Assembly: GCF_015354335.1 (NCBI RefSeq)
Contig: NZ_JADKYR010000002.1
Coordinates: forward strand, 186,001 to 250,000
DNA length: 64,000 nt
Source: Methylophilus sp. 13
GTDB taxonomy: Bacteria > Pseudomonadota > Gammaproteobacteria > Burkholderiales > Methylophilaceae
Direction of reading: 5' to 3'
Below are positions 27,862 to 36,802 of the stretch, piece by piece. Both the position numbers and the translations under genes were made by a program. The stretch's first letter is position 1; each line of letters opens with the position of its first letter. Below the pieces are notes generated by a model, which was not told the origin of the DNA, ran no database searches, and saw only the letters and a program-made list of their open reading frames with translations.

Positions 27862-29295
27862 TTAGGTATTGGCGACGATAAATGCTTTAATCGCATCGAC
27901 ACTGACGTCCATGACGGTCGAGGTTTGCGGCAAGTCTTCCAGGCCTTGCAGGCTGGCTGGCCGCTCTGGTTTTTCTCCTAGAGCTTCCACGATGGCGTCT
28001 TCAAACTTGGCCGGCAGTGCCGTTTCCAATACTAGCATGGGCACATTTGGCTTACGGTGTTCCAGAGCGACTTTCAAGCCATCGGCAGTATGCGTATCAA
28101 TAGTCACGCCATATTTTTCTTTGGTAGTGCGTATGATTTGCATCCGGTTGGCATGGTTACTATGGCCTGAAACAAACCCAAAGTCAGCCACTTTCTCAAA
28201 ATAACCATCTGCATTCAGGTCAAACTTGCCCCCATGATCCACAGCGGTCCACAGCTCGCGTACCCTTGCGCTGTCTTGCCCCACCAAGTCATAGACAAAG
28301 CGCTCAAAGTTGGAGGCTTTGCTGATATCCATGGACGGGCTGGAGGTATGATAAGTATTGGCTGAACCACGCGGCGCATAAACGCCGGTATTGAAAAATT
28401 CGTCCAGCACATCATTTTCGTTGGTAGCAACGATCAATTGATCAATGGGCAAGCCCATCATGCGCGCAATATGCCCTGCACAGACATTACCAAAGTTGCC
28501 ACTTGGCACGGTGAAGCTGACCTTCTGGCTGTTGTTTGTGGTCACAGCCAAATAGCCTTTGAAGTAATACACAATTTGGGCTGCAATGCGCCCCCAGTTA
28601 ATGGAGTTGACTGCGCCGATTTTGTATTGCGCCTTGAATGCATGATCATTTGAGACGGCTTTGACCATATCCTGTGCATCATCAAATACCCCTTTAACCG
28701 CAATATTGAAGATGTTTTTATCTTGCAGGCTGAACATCTGCGCCGTCTGGAAGCGGCTCATTTTCTGGTAAGGCGACAGCATGAAGACACGCACGCCTTT
28801 TTTGCCACGCATGGCGTATTCGGCCGCTGAGCCTGTATCACCGGACGTTGCGCCCAAAATATTGGTGGTCTGGCCAGTTTTTTCCAGCACGTATTCAAAC
28901 AGGTTGCCCAGCAGCTGCATCGCCATGTCTTTAAACGCCAGCGTTGGCCCATTTGAGAGACTCAACAGGTAGAGATTATCTTCGAGCTTGAGTGTAGGTG
29001 TAATGTCTTCGGCATTTTGGCCAGCACGCGCATATTGATAGACTTCAGCCCGATAGGTTTTATCAATAATGGCTTTGAGATCTGCGTGTGGAATATCACT
29101 GTCATCAACCAAGCGTGACAAAACCGCAAACGCCAGCTCACGGTAACTCATGCCACGCATGGCATTGAGGTCAGCATCGCTGAATTGCGGATACTGCTCA
29201 GGCAGATACAAGCCGCCGTCTGGCGCCAGGCCACCCAGCAAAATCGCACTAAAATTCAAAGCAGGCGATTGCCCGCGGGTACTGATATATTTCAT
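27862..29295 (-). CDS. thrC: Threonine synthase
   Basis: 477 residues, the longer class of threonine synthase. The N-terminal MKYISTRGQSPALNF and the PLP-lysine motif NGPTLAFKDMAMQ (Lys at about 113-115) are visible, with the phosphate-cradle SGDTGSAAEYA. It converts O-phosphohomoserine to threonine. It follows hom by 44 bases on the same strand, and both follow alaA, a familiar betaproteobacterial order. Confidence 0.96.
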   Translation of the reverse strand: MKYISTRGQSPALNFSAILLGGLAPDGGLYLPEQYPQFSDADLNAMRGMSYRELAFAVLSRLVDDSDIPHADLKAIIDKTYRAEVYQYARAGQNAEDITPTLKLEDNLYLLSLSNGPTLAFKDMAMQLLGNLFEYVLEKTGQTTNILGATSGDTGSAAEYAMRGKKGVRVFMLSPYQKMSRFQTAQMFSLQDKNIFNIAVKGVFDDAQDMVKAVSNDHAFKAQYKIGAVNSINWGRIAAQIVYYFKGYLAVTTNNSQKVSFTVPSGNFGNVCAGHIARMMGLPIDQLIVATNENDVLDEFFNTGVYAPRGSANTYHTSSPSMDISKASNFERFVYDLVGQDSARVRELWTAVDHGGKFDLNADGYFEKVADFGFVSGHSNHANRMQIIRTTKEKYGVTIDTHTADGLKVALEHRKPNVPMLVLETALPAKFEDAIVEALGEKPERPASLQGLEDLPQTSTVMDVSVDAIKAFIVANT

Positions 29296-29339
29296 TGTAT
29301 GACACTCATTGAATTAGGCCGGGTCAGCATTACACTGAC

Positions 29340-30653
29340 TTAGCGCGACAAGGATTCGACGCGGATTTTTGTCACTTTACCGGTCAAGGCGGGCAAGGCC
29401 TCGATACGGGCGATCGCGGTATCCATGGTTTTTTCCTGGGTGGTGTGGGTCAGAATAACGATATCCGCTTCTGACTCCCCATCTGCCGGCTCTTTCTGCA
29501 GCATGGCATCAATCGAAATTTGCAGATCAGCCAGAATCTTGGTGAGATCGGCCATGACACCAGGTTTATCCGATGCACGCAAACGCAAGTAGTAATCAGA
29601 ATGCACATCTGCAATCGGCAACACGGGCAAAGCTTGCTGCTGGTCCAACTGGTAGCCCAAATAGGCCACGCGTTGTTCGGCCTGCGTGCCCTGCAAGCGC
29701 GCGATATCGACTAAATCAGCCACCACAGCACTCGCAGTAGGCTCAGCGCCCGCACCGGCGCCGTAGTACAAGGTTGGCCCGACGGCATCGCCTTTCACCA
29801 CAACGGCATTCATGGCGCCATCGACATTGGCAATCAGGCGTTTTTCCGGGATCAAAGTCGGATGCACACGCAACTCGACGCCCTCACTGGTTTTCTTGCT
29901 GATGCCCAGCAATTTAACGCGGTAGCCCAACTCTGCCGCATAGCTAATATCTTGAATGCTGAGTTGAGTGATGCCCTCAGTGTAAGCTTGTTCAAACTGC
30001 ATGGGCATGCCAAACGCAATACTGGCCATGATGGTCAGCTTGTGTGCGGCATCAATGCCTTCGACGTCAAACGTCGGATCAGCCTCGGCATATCCCAGAC
30101 GCTGCGCTTCTTTGAGCACATCTGCGAAGGCGAGGCCTTTGTCACGCATTTCGCTCAGGATAAAGTTGGTGGTGCCGTTGATAATGCCAGCCACCCATTC
30201 GATTTTGTTGGCACTCAAGCCTTCACGTAAAGCCTTGATGATGGGGATACCACCTGCGACCGCCGCCTCAAATGCTACGATCACGCCTTTATCAGACGCA
30301 GCTTTAAAAATTTCGTTACCATGCACGGCCAGCAAGGCCTTGTTGGCCGTGACCACGTGCTTGCCATTGGCAATGGCTTGTAGCACCAACTCCTTGGCAA
30401 TGGTGTAGCCGCCGATCAACTCGACAACCACATCAATCTCCGGGTTATTGACCACGGCAAAGGCGTCGTCAGTCAAGGCAACCTGCCCATTCGTGACCTG
30501 TTTGGCGAGCTCCAGGTTGCGGTCAGCCACTTGCACAATACGGATATTGCCCCCAATCCGGCGTGCGATTTCCGCCTGGTTACGGGTGAGCACGGTGTAA
30601 GTACCACCGCCTACTGTGCCTATGCCCAACAATCCAACTTTTAATTCTTTCAT
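29340..30653 (-). CDS. hom: Homoserine dehydrogenase
   Basis: 437 residues. The NAD(P)-binding GLLGIGTVGGGTY (about 8-20) is followed by the catalytic region with GGIPIIKALREGLSANKIEW and NGTTNFIL, and a C-terminal ACT domain (about 350-430, YYLRLRASDKPGVMADLTKI) that commonly mediates threonine feedback. It reduces aspartate semialdehyde to homoserine. Monofunctional, not fused to aspartokinase. It lies 42 bases downstream of alaA. Confidence 0.96.
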   Translation of the reverse strand: MKELKVGLLGIGTVGGGTYTVLTRNQAEIARRIGGNIRIVQVADRNLELAKQVTNGQVALTDDAFAVVNNPEIDVVVELIGGYTIAKELVLQAIANGKHVVTANKALLAVHGNEIFKAASDKGVIVAFEAAVAGGIPIIKALREGLSANKIEWVAGIINGTTNFILSEMRDKGLAFADVLKEAQRLGYAEADPTFDVEGIDAAHKLTIMASIAFGMPMQFEQAYTEGITQLSIQDISYAAELGYRVKLLGISKKTSEGVELRVHPTLIPEKRLIANVDGAMNAVVVKGDAVGPTLYYGAGAGAEPTASAVVADLVDIARLQGTQAEQRVAYLGYQLDQQQALPVLPIADVHSDYYLRLRASDKPGVMADLTKILADLQISIDAMLQKEPADGESEADIVILTHTTQEKTMDTAIARIEALPALTGKVTKIRVESLSR

Positions 30654-30695
30654 ACTTAATACTCACCATTGATGGCATGCCCACTGGCACACCTT

Positions 30696-31922
30696 TTATT
30701 TTGAATGTTTCTTTCGATACCCATCGAGGTAACGCCCTATACGTGTCATGGCCTCGGTCAGGTCATCCACATTAGGCAGGAAGACTACACGGAAGTGGTC
30801 TGGCGACTTCCAGTTAAAACCGGTCCCCTGTACCAACAGCACTTTTTCTTCGAGCAGCAAGTCCAGAATAAATTGCTGGTCATCCGCAATCGGATACATG
30901 TTGGCATCCAGCTTGGGGAACAAATACATGGCGGCCTGAGGTTTGACACAGGTCACCCCTGGCATCGCGGTCAACATGTCATAGGCCAGATCGCGCTGTT
31001 TGCACAGACGACCACCAGGGGCCACCAGATCGTTGATACTTTGGTATCCTCCCAACGCAGTCTGGATCGCCAGTTGACCTGGCACATTGGCACATAAGCG
31101 CATAGAGGCCAGCATATTCAGGCCTTCGATGTAGTCCTTGGCGTCTTTTTTATCGCCAGAGATAATCATCCAGCCGGAACGATAGCCACAAGCCCGGTAG
31201 TTCTTGGACAAGCCATTGAAGGTCACAAACAATACGTCATCGGCCAAAGAGGCAATCGAAGTATGTGTATTGCCGTCGTACAAGACCTTGTCGTAAATTT
31301 CATCGGCAAAAATCACCAGGCCGTGATGGCGGGCGATCTCAATAATGCCTTCCAGCGTCTCTTTAGGATACAAGGCACCGGTGGGGTTATTGGGGTTGAT
31401 AATCACAATACCTTTGGTATTGGCATTGATTTTGTTCTCAATATCCTCAAGGTCAGGCAACCAGCCAGACTGCTCATCACACACATAATGCCTTGCGGTG
31501 CCGCCAGCCAGATTGACAGCCGCCGTCCACAGTGGATAGTCGGGCATGGGCACCAGAATCTGGTCACCATTATTGAGCAGGCCTTGCATTGCCATGACAA
31601 TCAGCTCGGACACGCCGTTGCCAATAATAATGTCGTCTATGGTCACACCAGTAACATTTTTTTGCTGGGTGTAATGCATGATGGCTTTGCGCGCGGCAAA
31701 CAAGCCTTTGGAATCCGTATAGCCAGAGGCCTGATCCATATTATGAATCACGTCCTGAACGATTTCCTCTGGCGCATTGAAACCGAATGGCATCGGGTTA
31801 CCGATATTCAGCTTGATAATGCGCTGCCCGTCTTCCTCCATCTGGCGTGCGCGCTGTAATACAGGGCCACGGATGTCGTAACAGACATTACTGAGTTTGC
31901 TGGATTTATTGACTGGCTGCAT
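30696..31922 (-). CDS. alaA: AlaA-type PLP-dependent aminotransferase (alanine transaminase)
   Basis: 408 residues, fold-type I class I/II aminotransferase. The PLP lysine is in FNGLSKNYRACGYRSGW (about 240-255). The AlaA group is indicated by the N-terminal YDIRGPVLQRARQMEEDG and NIGNPMPFGFNAPEEI. It interconverts pyruvate/glutamate and alanine/2-oxoglutarate. It is first in the reverse alaA-hom-thrC-thyA run. Members of this group next to hom are sometimes labelled as aspartate or valine-pyruvate transaminases, so the substrate is less certain than the family. Confidence 0.9.
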   Translation of the reverse strand: MQPVNKSSKLSNVCYDIRGPVLQRARQMEEDGQRIIKLNIGNPMPFGFNAPEEIVQDVIHNMDQASGYTDSKGLFAARKAIMHYTQQKNVTGVTIDDIIIGNGVSELIVMAMQGLLNNGDQILVPMPDYPLWTAAVNLAGGTARHYVCDEQSGWLPDLEDIENKINANTKGIVIINPNNPTGALYPKETLEGIIEIARHHGLVIFADEIYDKVLYDGNTHTSIASLADDVLFVTFNGLSKNYRACGYRSGWMIISGDKKDAKDYIEGLNMLASMRLCANVPGQLAIQTALGGYQSINDLVAPGGRLCKQRDLAYDMLTAMPGVTCVKPQAAMYLFPKLDANMYPIADDQQFILDLLLEEKVLLVQGTGFNWKSPDHFRVVFLPNVDDLTEAMTRIGRYLDGYRKKHSK

Positions 31923-32082
31923 AGCGGATTAACAAACACATCTGGCGTGTGTTAAGCTCTTAAAGTAAAACTTTCATTCTACCTGCAAACCCTTGCTACA
32001 TCAATGAACCTAGTACGCGGCATCGGGTCTGGATTGGATAGTCCTTGCACATTCAGTCACCTCACAATCGAGCTTCAAACTT

Positions 32083-32475
32083 ATGAAACTACATCTGCAT
32101 ACCGGTGAACAGCAATACCAGATTCATGGCGTCGATAGCGATGCGGTAACCATCAATCAGCAGCGCTATCCACAACCAGTCATTGTCAGCGATCAGACTC
32201 TGCGCACGGACTGGTTTCATGGCCCATGGGAAAAGCTGGACGCTCAAGCTTTATCACTCATTCTGGAGTTCAAACCAGAAGTCGTGTTATTGGGGACGGG
32301 AGACAAACAGCGGTTTATTCACCCCAAACATCTGCAGCCCTTTTTATCTGAACTGATCGCTGTGGAATGCATGACCACTGCAGCCGCTTGCCGTACCTTC
32401 AACATTTTAAGCGCAGAAAACAGAAAAGTCGTGGCTGCCCTGCTACTTGAAAAACACCTCTCGGACGCAAGTTAA
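32083..32475 (+). CDS. Mth938-like domain protein
   Basis: 130 residues, a single Mth938-like (DUF498/NDUFAF3-type) domain. Conserved pieces are the hydrophobic FKPEVVLLGTGDKQRFIHP (about 67-85) and the C-terminal MTTAAACRTFNILSAENRKVVAALL. The bacterial role is not known; the human relative is a complex I assembly factor. It is divergent from alaA and converges on the DUF1439 gene with a 4-base gap. Confidence 0.88.
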   Translation: MKLHLHTGEQQYQIHGVDSDAVTINQQRYPQPVIVSDQTLRTDWFHGPWEKLDAQALSLILEFKPEVVLLGTGDKQRFIHPKHLQPFLSELIAVECMTTAAACRTFNILSAENRKVVAALLLEKHLSDAS

Positions 32476-32479
32476 CCGC

Positions 32480-33025
32480 TTACTGCGGCTTGAGCGTCAC
32501 GCTTAGCCCCTCCGGGGTGACTTTGAGCTGATCGGGTTGATACTTTCTACCGGCATAACTCAAATCTTCCGGCTTCACTTCATATAGGACGACCTGCTTA
32601 AACCATTGCCGACCTATGTCTTTAGCCAACTGCTGGGCGAGGTTGCTCCACTCGCTGCCGGCACCATCCAGCTGTAACGAATCCACCTCAGGCTGATCCA
32701 GCACCACCGCCTGTTGCGCCTGATCAAACCGCAACAAACCGGAGAGACCGAGTTTGCCGGTCGCAGAGTTAGCCAGCAAATCGCTACGAACATTCGCATC
32801 CATCAAGGCATGTATGCGGCCTGAGCCAGACTCGACCGACACGAGTGCATTAGAAAGCTGAAGGTGAAATATACGCATGAGCGTGATCGGTTTTTCCAGT
32901 TTTCGATTCAACTTTTGCTGTAATTGTGCCGTATTAATATGCAAGGTGCGCTCGCCCAGACTCACACAGTGCGAGAGGAGTAACGCTAGCAAAACACTGA
33001 GGCAAAGCCCGATTAATTGACGCAT
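32480..33025 (-). CDS. DUF1439 (YceB-like) lipoprotein
   Basis: 181 residues. The signal sequence ends in LLSHC (Cys ~20), a plausible but imperfect lipobox. The remainder is a DUF1439-type domain with the family's N-terminal helix (LQQKLNRKLEKPITLMRIFHLQLSNALVSVE, split across this note) and beta-rich core. The function of E. coli YceB is not known. The protein is presumably outer-membrane or periplasm-facing. The C-terminal EGLSVTLKPQ matches the usual end of the family. Confidence 0.8.
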   Translation of the reverse strand: MRQLIGLCLSVLLALLLSHCVSLGERTLHINTAQLQQKLNRKLEKPITLMRIFHLQLSNALVSVESGSGRIHALMDANVRSDLLANSATGKLGLSGLLRFDQAQQAVVLDQPEVDSLQLDGAGSEWSNLAQQLAKDIGRQWFKQVVLYEVKPEDLSYAGRKYQPDQLKVTPEGLSVTLKPQ

Positions 33026-33104
33026 TTGTAAGCCCTATTTAACACTTGTAACATTCAACAAAAATCGAAAACACTTCACAGAGGATACGATAAGATCGTG
33101 CGCT

Positions 33105-33602
33105 ATGGAAATTAAACATCGCCTCCAGCCTGGATTTACATTGGTAGAAATGATTGTGGTCATGCTGATTCTATCAGCGCTGGCTGTGACTGCCTATGCA
33201 CGTATTTCTCAGGTCGACTCACAGGCCAGACAAGCCAGCTTGTCAGCCTTCAAAGCTAACGTACAAGCGACTGCCATCATGGCCAAAGGCGTATGCATGT
33301 CCGACCCGCAATGTGACAGCCAGCAAGTGGCACCGTCAACTACGATAGAGGGCAATGTTATTTACTTCAGCCAAAGCTATCCTGTCGGCTGGCTGGGCAA
33401 TAGTGATGGTGCAGGCACCCTCAACCAGTTACTAGACACTGGGAAATTTGCTATCCAGCCATCCCTGTCAGATCGTGAGCATGCCACCTATTATTTGCAA
33501 GGGGCCAGAAACAGCGCACACTGCAAGCTGGAATATATCCTGACCTCTGGTGCAAACAGCACTCAGCCCCTGACAATCCAGACAGACAGTAGCGGTTGCT
33601 AA
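33105..33602 (+). CDS. Type IV pilin-like/pseudopilin protein
   Basis: 165 residues. A short leader with the prepilin peptidase site PGFTLVEM (cleavage after Gly10, then Phe, Glu at +5) is followed by the hydrophobic N-terminal helix IVVMLILSALAVTAYARI. Cysteine pairs (CMSDPQC about 66-72 and a C-terminal pair ending in Cys165) suggest disulfides. The size and globular domain suggest a minor or MSHA-type pilin. No other pilus genes are adjacent, so its assembly machinery lies elsewhere. Confidence 0.85.
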   Translation: MEIKHRLQPGFTLVEMIVVMLILSALAVTAYARISQVDSQARQASLSAFKANVQATAIMAKGVCMSDPQCDSQQVAPSTTIEGNVIYFSQSYPVGWLGNSDGAGTLNQLLDTGKFAIQPSLSDREHATYYLQGARNSAHCKLEYILTSGANSTQPLTIQTDSSGC

Positions 33603-33633
33603 TAACACCTCCAACAAGCGCCAAAAATAAAAA

Positions 33634-33660
33634 AGCCGTGTGTTGAAATCACACACGGCT
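33634..33660 (-). terminator. Intrinsic terminator of fabB
   Basis: A 10-bp perfect stem (33634-33643 with 33651-33660) followed on the minus strand by six T, 20 bases after the fabB stop. It also lies 31 bases after the pilin stop and may act in both directions. Confidence 0.88.
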
Positions 33661-33680
33661 ATATACAGCTCAACCCAAAC

Positions 33681-34907
33681 TTAAAGATGTTTGGTTGACA
33701 AGGTCAATGTGGCGTTGGTGCCACCAAAACCAAAGCTGTTAGAAAGTGCGGTTTGCACCTTGGCAGATGGAATGGCCTGACGCACAATATTCAAGCCCTC
33801 AGCCGCCGGGTCCAGATGATCAATATTGGCAGAGGCCGCAATAAATCCGTGCTGCATCATCAGCAAGGTATAAATGGCTTCATTGACACCGGCGGCCCCA
33901 AGCGCATGACCAGACAGTGATTTGGTCGAAGCAATCGCTGCCCGGCTTTGCGTGCCAAAAACAGCGCGAATGGCTTCGAGCTCTTTGGTATCGCCAACCG
34001 GGGTACTGGTCCCATGCGTATTGATGTAATCAATATCGTCCGGACTAATCCCTTGCAGGGCTTGCTGCATACAGCGCACCGCCCCTTCGCCACTAGGGGC
34101 GACCATGTCGTAGCCGTCAGAGGTTGCTCCATAACCGATCACTTCAGCATAAATCTGCGCACCGCGGGCTTTGGCATGTTCGTACTCTTCAAGCACGACA
34201 ATGCCGCCTCCACCGGAGATGACAAAGCCATCCCTATCCACATCGTAAGTACGGGAAGCTTTTTCAGGCGTCTCGTTATACTTGCTCGACAAGGCGCCCA
34301 TGGCATCAAACAGATAACTCATGGTCCAGTGCTCTTCTTCGCCGCCGCCAGCAAACACGATATCCTGTTTACCCAATTGAATTTGCTCTACACCGGCGCC
34401 GATACAGTGGGCACTGGTTGAACAGGCAGAACTGATGCCGTAATTGACGCCCTTGATTTTCGCCCCGGTCGCCAAGCAGGCAGCAATGCCACTGCTCATG
34501 GTTTTGGTGACCATGTAAGGTCCCACACGACGAATCCCTTTTTCAGCCAGTGTATTGGTGCCTTCCAGCATACTCTCGGTGGAGGTCCCCCCGGCACCGA
34601 CAATAAGGCCGGTCCGCACACTGGACACCAGTTCCGCTGGCAGTTGCGCATCAGCAATCGCTTCCTGCATGGCCAACCAGGCATAAGCATGGCCTTTGGC
34701 CATAAAACGCAACAACTTACGGTCAATCAGGGCTTCGATATCCAAATTCTTAATCGAACCCGCCACGTGCGAGCGCAAACCGCGCTCGGCATACTCCGGC
34801 TGATAGCTTATGCCAGAGCGCCCGGCTTTCAGGCTCTCCAGCACTTCTTGTTTGTTATTACCGAGACTTGATACGATACCAAATCCTGTAATCACTACGC
34901 GACGCAT
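33681..34907 (-). CDS. fabB: FabB, 3-oxoacyl-ACP synthase I
   Basis: 408 residues from the ATG at 34907, chosen because GGGAGG lies 6-8 bases upstream; an upstream in-frame start at 34928 is less likely. The thiolase-fold catalytic triad is visible: Cys in [10 protein letters not shown] (about 163-172), His in [11 protein letters not shown] and His in [11 protein letters not shown]. It condenses malonyl-ACP with acyl-ACP and, with FabA, makes unsaturated fatty acids. It lies downstream of fabA with a 53-base gap, forming a fabA-fabB operon. Confidence 0.94.
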   Translation of the reverse strand: MRRVVITGFGIVSSLGNNKQEVLESLKAGRSGISYQPEYAERGLRSHVAGSIKNLDIEALIDRKLLRFMAKGHAYAWLAMQEAIADAQLPAELVSSVRTGLIVGAGGTSTESMLEGTNTLAEKGIRRVGPYMVTKTMSSGIAACLATGAKIKGVNYGISSACSTSAHCIGAGVEQIQLGKQDIVFAGGGEEEHWTMSYLFDAMGALSSKYNETPEKASRTYDVDRDGFVISGGGGIVVLEEYEHAKARGAQIYAEVIGYGATSDGYDMVAPSGEGAVRCMQQALQGISPDDIDYINTHGTSTPVGDTKELEAIRAVFGTQSRAAIASTKSLSGHALGAAGVNEAIYTLLMMQHGFIAASANIDHLDPAAEGLNIVRQAIPSAKVQTALSNSFGFGGTNATLTLSTKHL

Positions 34908-34960
34908 TGCGCCTCCCTTAAACTTCAAAAAACGGTCACGAATACTAAAAATGATCCGTA

Positions 34961-35476
34961 CTAAAAATTGTCTGTGGTGGTAAACAGCCCAACACGCAAA
35001 TCGCTGGCAGAATAAATCTCACGACCATCCACCTCCATCCGTGCATCTGCAATCCCCATCACCAGTTTGCGCATGATCACGCGTTTTAAGTCAATGTGAT
35101 AACGCACCAACTTGGCCTTGGGCAGGACTTGACCGGTAAACTTCACCTCGCCTGAACCCAGCGCGCGACCACGTCCAGGCCCACCTTTCCAACCCAGAAA
35201 AAAGCCAACCAACTGCCACATCGCATCCAGACCCAAACAGCCTGGCATCACAGGGTCTCCGGTGAAGTGGCATTCAAAAAACCACAGGTCAGGACGGATA
35301 TCCAGCTCGGCAATAATTTCGCCCTGGCCATATTTTCCACCTTCATCAGAAATCTTTACGATCCTGTCAAACATCAGCATAGGAGGCAGTGGCAATTGTG
35401 CGTTGCCTTCACCAAACATTTCGCCGCGACCGCAAGACAGCAACTCCTCTTTACTGAAACTACTTTTTCTAGTCAT
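34961..35476 (-). CDS. fabA: FabA, 3-hydroxydecanoyl-ACP dehydratase/isomerase
   Basis: 171 residues, the typical FabA length. The hot-dog fold catalytic His is in [24 protein letters not shown] (about 66-89), with the catalytic Asp in the GLDAMWQ part. [17 protein letters not shown] follows. It introduces the cis double bond during unsaturated fatty acid synthesis. It is first in the fabA-fabB pair and divergent from the mxa cluster across 267 bases. Confidence 0.95.
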   Translation of the reverse strand: MTRKSSFSKEELLSCGRGEMFGEGNAQLPLPPMLMFDRIVKISDEGGKYGQGEIIAELDIRPDLWFFECHFTGDPVMPGCLGLDAMWQLVGFFLGWKGGPGRGRALGSGEVKFTGQVLPKAKLVRYHIDLKRVIMRKLVMGIADARMEVDGREIYSASDLRVGLFTTTDNF

Positions 35477-35554
35477 GTATTTTTAGATTTTTAGTATAAA
35501 ACAATATTTTCGCCGGAAATTGCGTTTAGTGAAAGCTTTTTGTCACGCAAAGAC

Positions 35555-35570
35555 TATACAGACCTGTATA
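35555..35570. promoter_or_regulatory. Palindrome between fabA and mxaR
   Basis: TATACAG-AC-CTGTATA, 7-base perfect arms. It lies 79 bases before fabA and 174 before mxaR. An operator for a dimeric repressor is possible (fabA is controlled by FabR/FadR-type regulators in other bacteria); the binding factor is unknown. Confidence 0.35.
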
Positions 35571-35641
35571 CTTTTCTTCAAAACACAGGTAACATTCCCA
35601 AAATTGTTACTGAATTTTACATATTAAAAACCGGCTGTCTG

Positions 35642-35680
35642 ACGGGGTTTAAAAAAGGATTCGTGATTTTTTCACCCCGT
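35642..35680. promoter_or_regulatory. Inverted repeat upstream of mxaR
   Basis: ACGGGGT (35642-35648) and ACCCCGT (35674-35680) enclose complementary A6 and T6 runs (35651-35656, 35667-35672). It could form a hairpin, or act as a regulator site or an upstream terminator shielding the mxa promoter. Confidence 0.35.
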
Positions 35681-35684
35681 TAAA

Positions 35685-35703
35685 GTTACAATTTAGTTAC
35701 AAT
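35685..35703 (+). promoter_or_regulatory. 11-base-period direct repeat upstream of mxaR
   Basis: GTTACAAT occurs twice (35685-35692 and 35696-35703), with an 11-base period, 41 bases before the mxaR ATG. Two half-sites one helical turn apart are the usual target of OmpR/PhoB-type response regulators. Two-component control of mxa genes is established in methylotrophs; the link here is inferred. Confidence 0.4.
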
Positions 35704-35743
35704 CAGAATCACTTAATACATTCAAATCATCAGGAAATCAGGC

Positions 35744-36760
35744 ATGCAAGAACAACAACTCAACGATTGGCGTACCCATGCGCTCACACTCGAGTCAGAA
35801 GTCAACAAAGTGGTCGTCGGTCAGGAAACCCCGGTACGCCTGATTACCACGGCCGTGTTTGCGCGTGGCCATGTGCTGCTGGAAGGTGATGTGGGCGTTG
35901 GCAAAACTACCTTGCTGCGCGCATTCACCCGTGGCATTGGCGGTGGCTACCAGCGAATTGAAGGCACCATCGACCTGATGCCGAATGATTTGGTGTATCA
36001 CACTTATTTGGGCGAAGATGGCAAACCTCATGTCAGCCCCGGTCCGCTGCTGATGTCAGGCCAGGACTTGTCGATCTTCTTCTTTAACGAGATCAACCGC
36101 GCGCGACCACAAGTGCACTCCCTCATGCTGCGCGTGATGGCGGAACGGACACTGACCGCGTTTAACAAAGAACATCACTTCCCGCACATGCTGGTGTTTG
36201 CTGACCGCAACCAGGTAGAGCGTGAAGAAACCTTTGATATTCCTTCAGCAGCGCGCGACCGTTTCATGATGGAAATTCCAATCGTGGTGCCGCCTGCACA
36301 CGACATTATGGAATCCCTGATTTTTGATACCCGCTTTCATGATGTAGACCAACTGATTTCAAATGTGCCAGCCGACATCCTCCAGTTTGACCAGCTAAAC
36401 AGTTTTGCCAAGGTAATCCAGGAAAACATTCAGGCCAGCCCTGCCCTGCGCAAATATGCACTTGACCTGTGGCTGGCCACCAAAGATCCGGTTGCCTATG
36501 GCGTCAAGGTCTCCAACGTAGACATGAAGCGCCTGGTACTGAGTGGCGCCAGCCCGCGCGGGATGGGTATGCTGCTGCGTGCCGCCCGCGTCAATGCCTG
36601 GCTCAATAACCGCGCTGCAGTGGTACCGGAAGACATCCATGCAGTATTCCATGAAACCATTGCCCACCGCCTGGTCTTTAGCCCGGTCTACGAAATGCGC
36701 CGGACTGAAATCGCCCGCGAATTGCTGTCTGGTATCGTTCACGCGATTGCTGCCCCTTAA
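35744..36760 (+). CDS. mxaR: MxaR, MoxR-type AAA ATPase
   Basis: 338 residues. Walker A is EGDVGVGKTTLLRAF (about 49-63), Walker B is FFFNEINRARP (about 109-119), and the sensor/arginine-finger region reads FDIPSAARDRFMMEIP. MoxR ATPases act as chaperones together with VWA-domain proteins. In methylotrophs mxaR belongs to the methanol dehydrogenase cluster mxaFJGIRSACKLD. It starts a forward run whose members match R, S, A, C, K, L in order, so MxaR is preferred to a generic MoxR call. AGGAAAT lies about 12 bases before the ATG. Confidence 0.9.
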   Translation: MQEQQLNDWRTHALTLESEVNKVVVGQETPVRLITTAVFARGHVLLEGDVGVGKTTLLRAFTRGIGGGYQRIEGTIDLMPNDLVYHTYLGEDGKPHVSPGPLLMSGQDLSIFFFNEINRARPQVHSLMLRVMAERTLTAFNKEHHFPHMLVFADRNQVEREETFDIPSAARDRFMMEIPIVVPPAHDIMESLIFDTRFHDVDQLISNVPADILQFDQLNSFAKVIQENIQASPALRKYALDLWLATKDPVAYGVKVSNVDMKRLVLSGASPRGMGMLLRAARVNAWLNNRAAVVPEDIHAVFHETIAHRLVFSPVYEMRRTEIARELLSGIVHAIAAP

Positions 36761-36802
36761 TGGATGATGCACGAATTCACAAATAACGAGTACTGAAAAG
36801 TG

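Noticed and set aside
35555-35570. SOS (LexA) box reading of TATACAG-AC-CTGTATA
   Set aside because: LexA boxes have CTG outermost and CAG innermost reversed with respect to this palindrome (CTGT-N8-ACAG). The half-sites here point the wrong way and the spacing differs.
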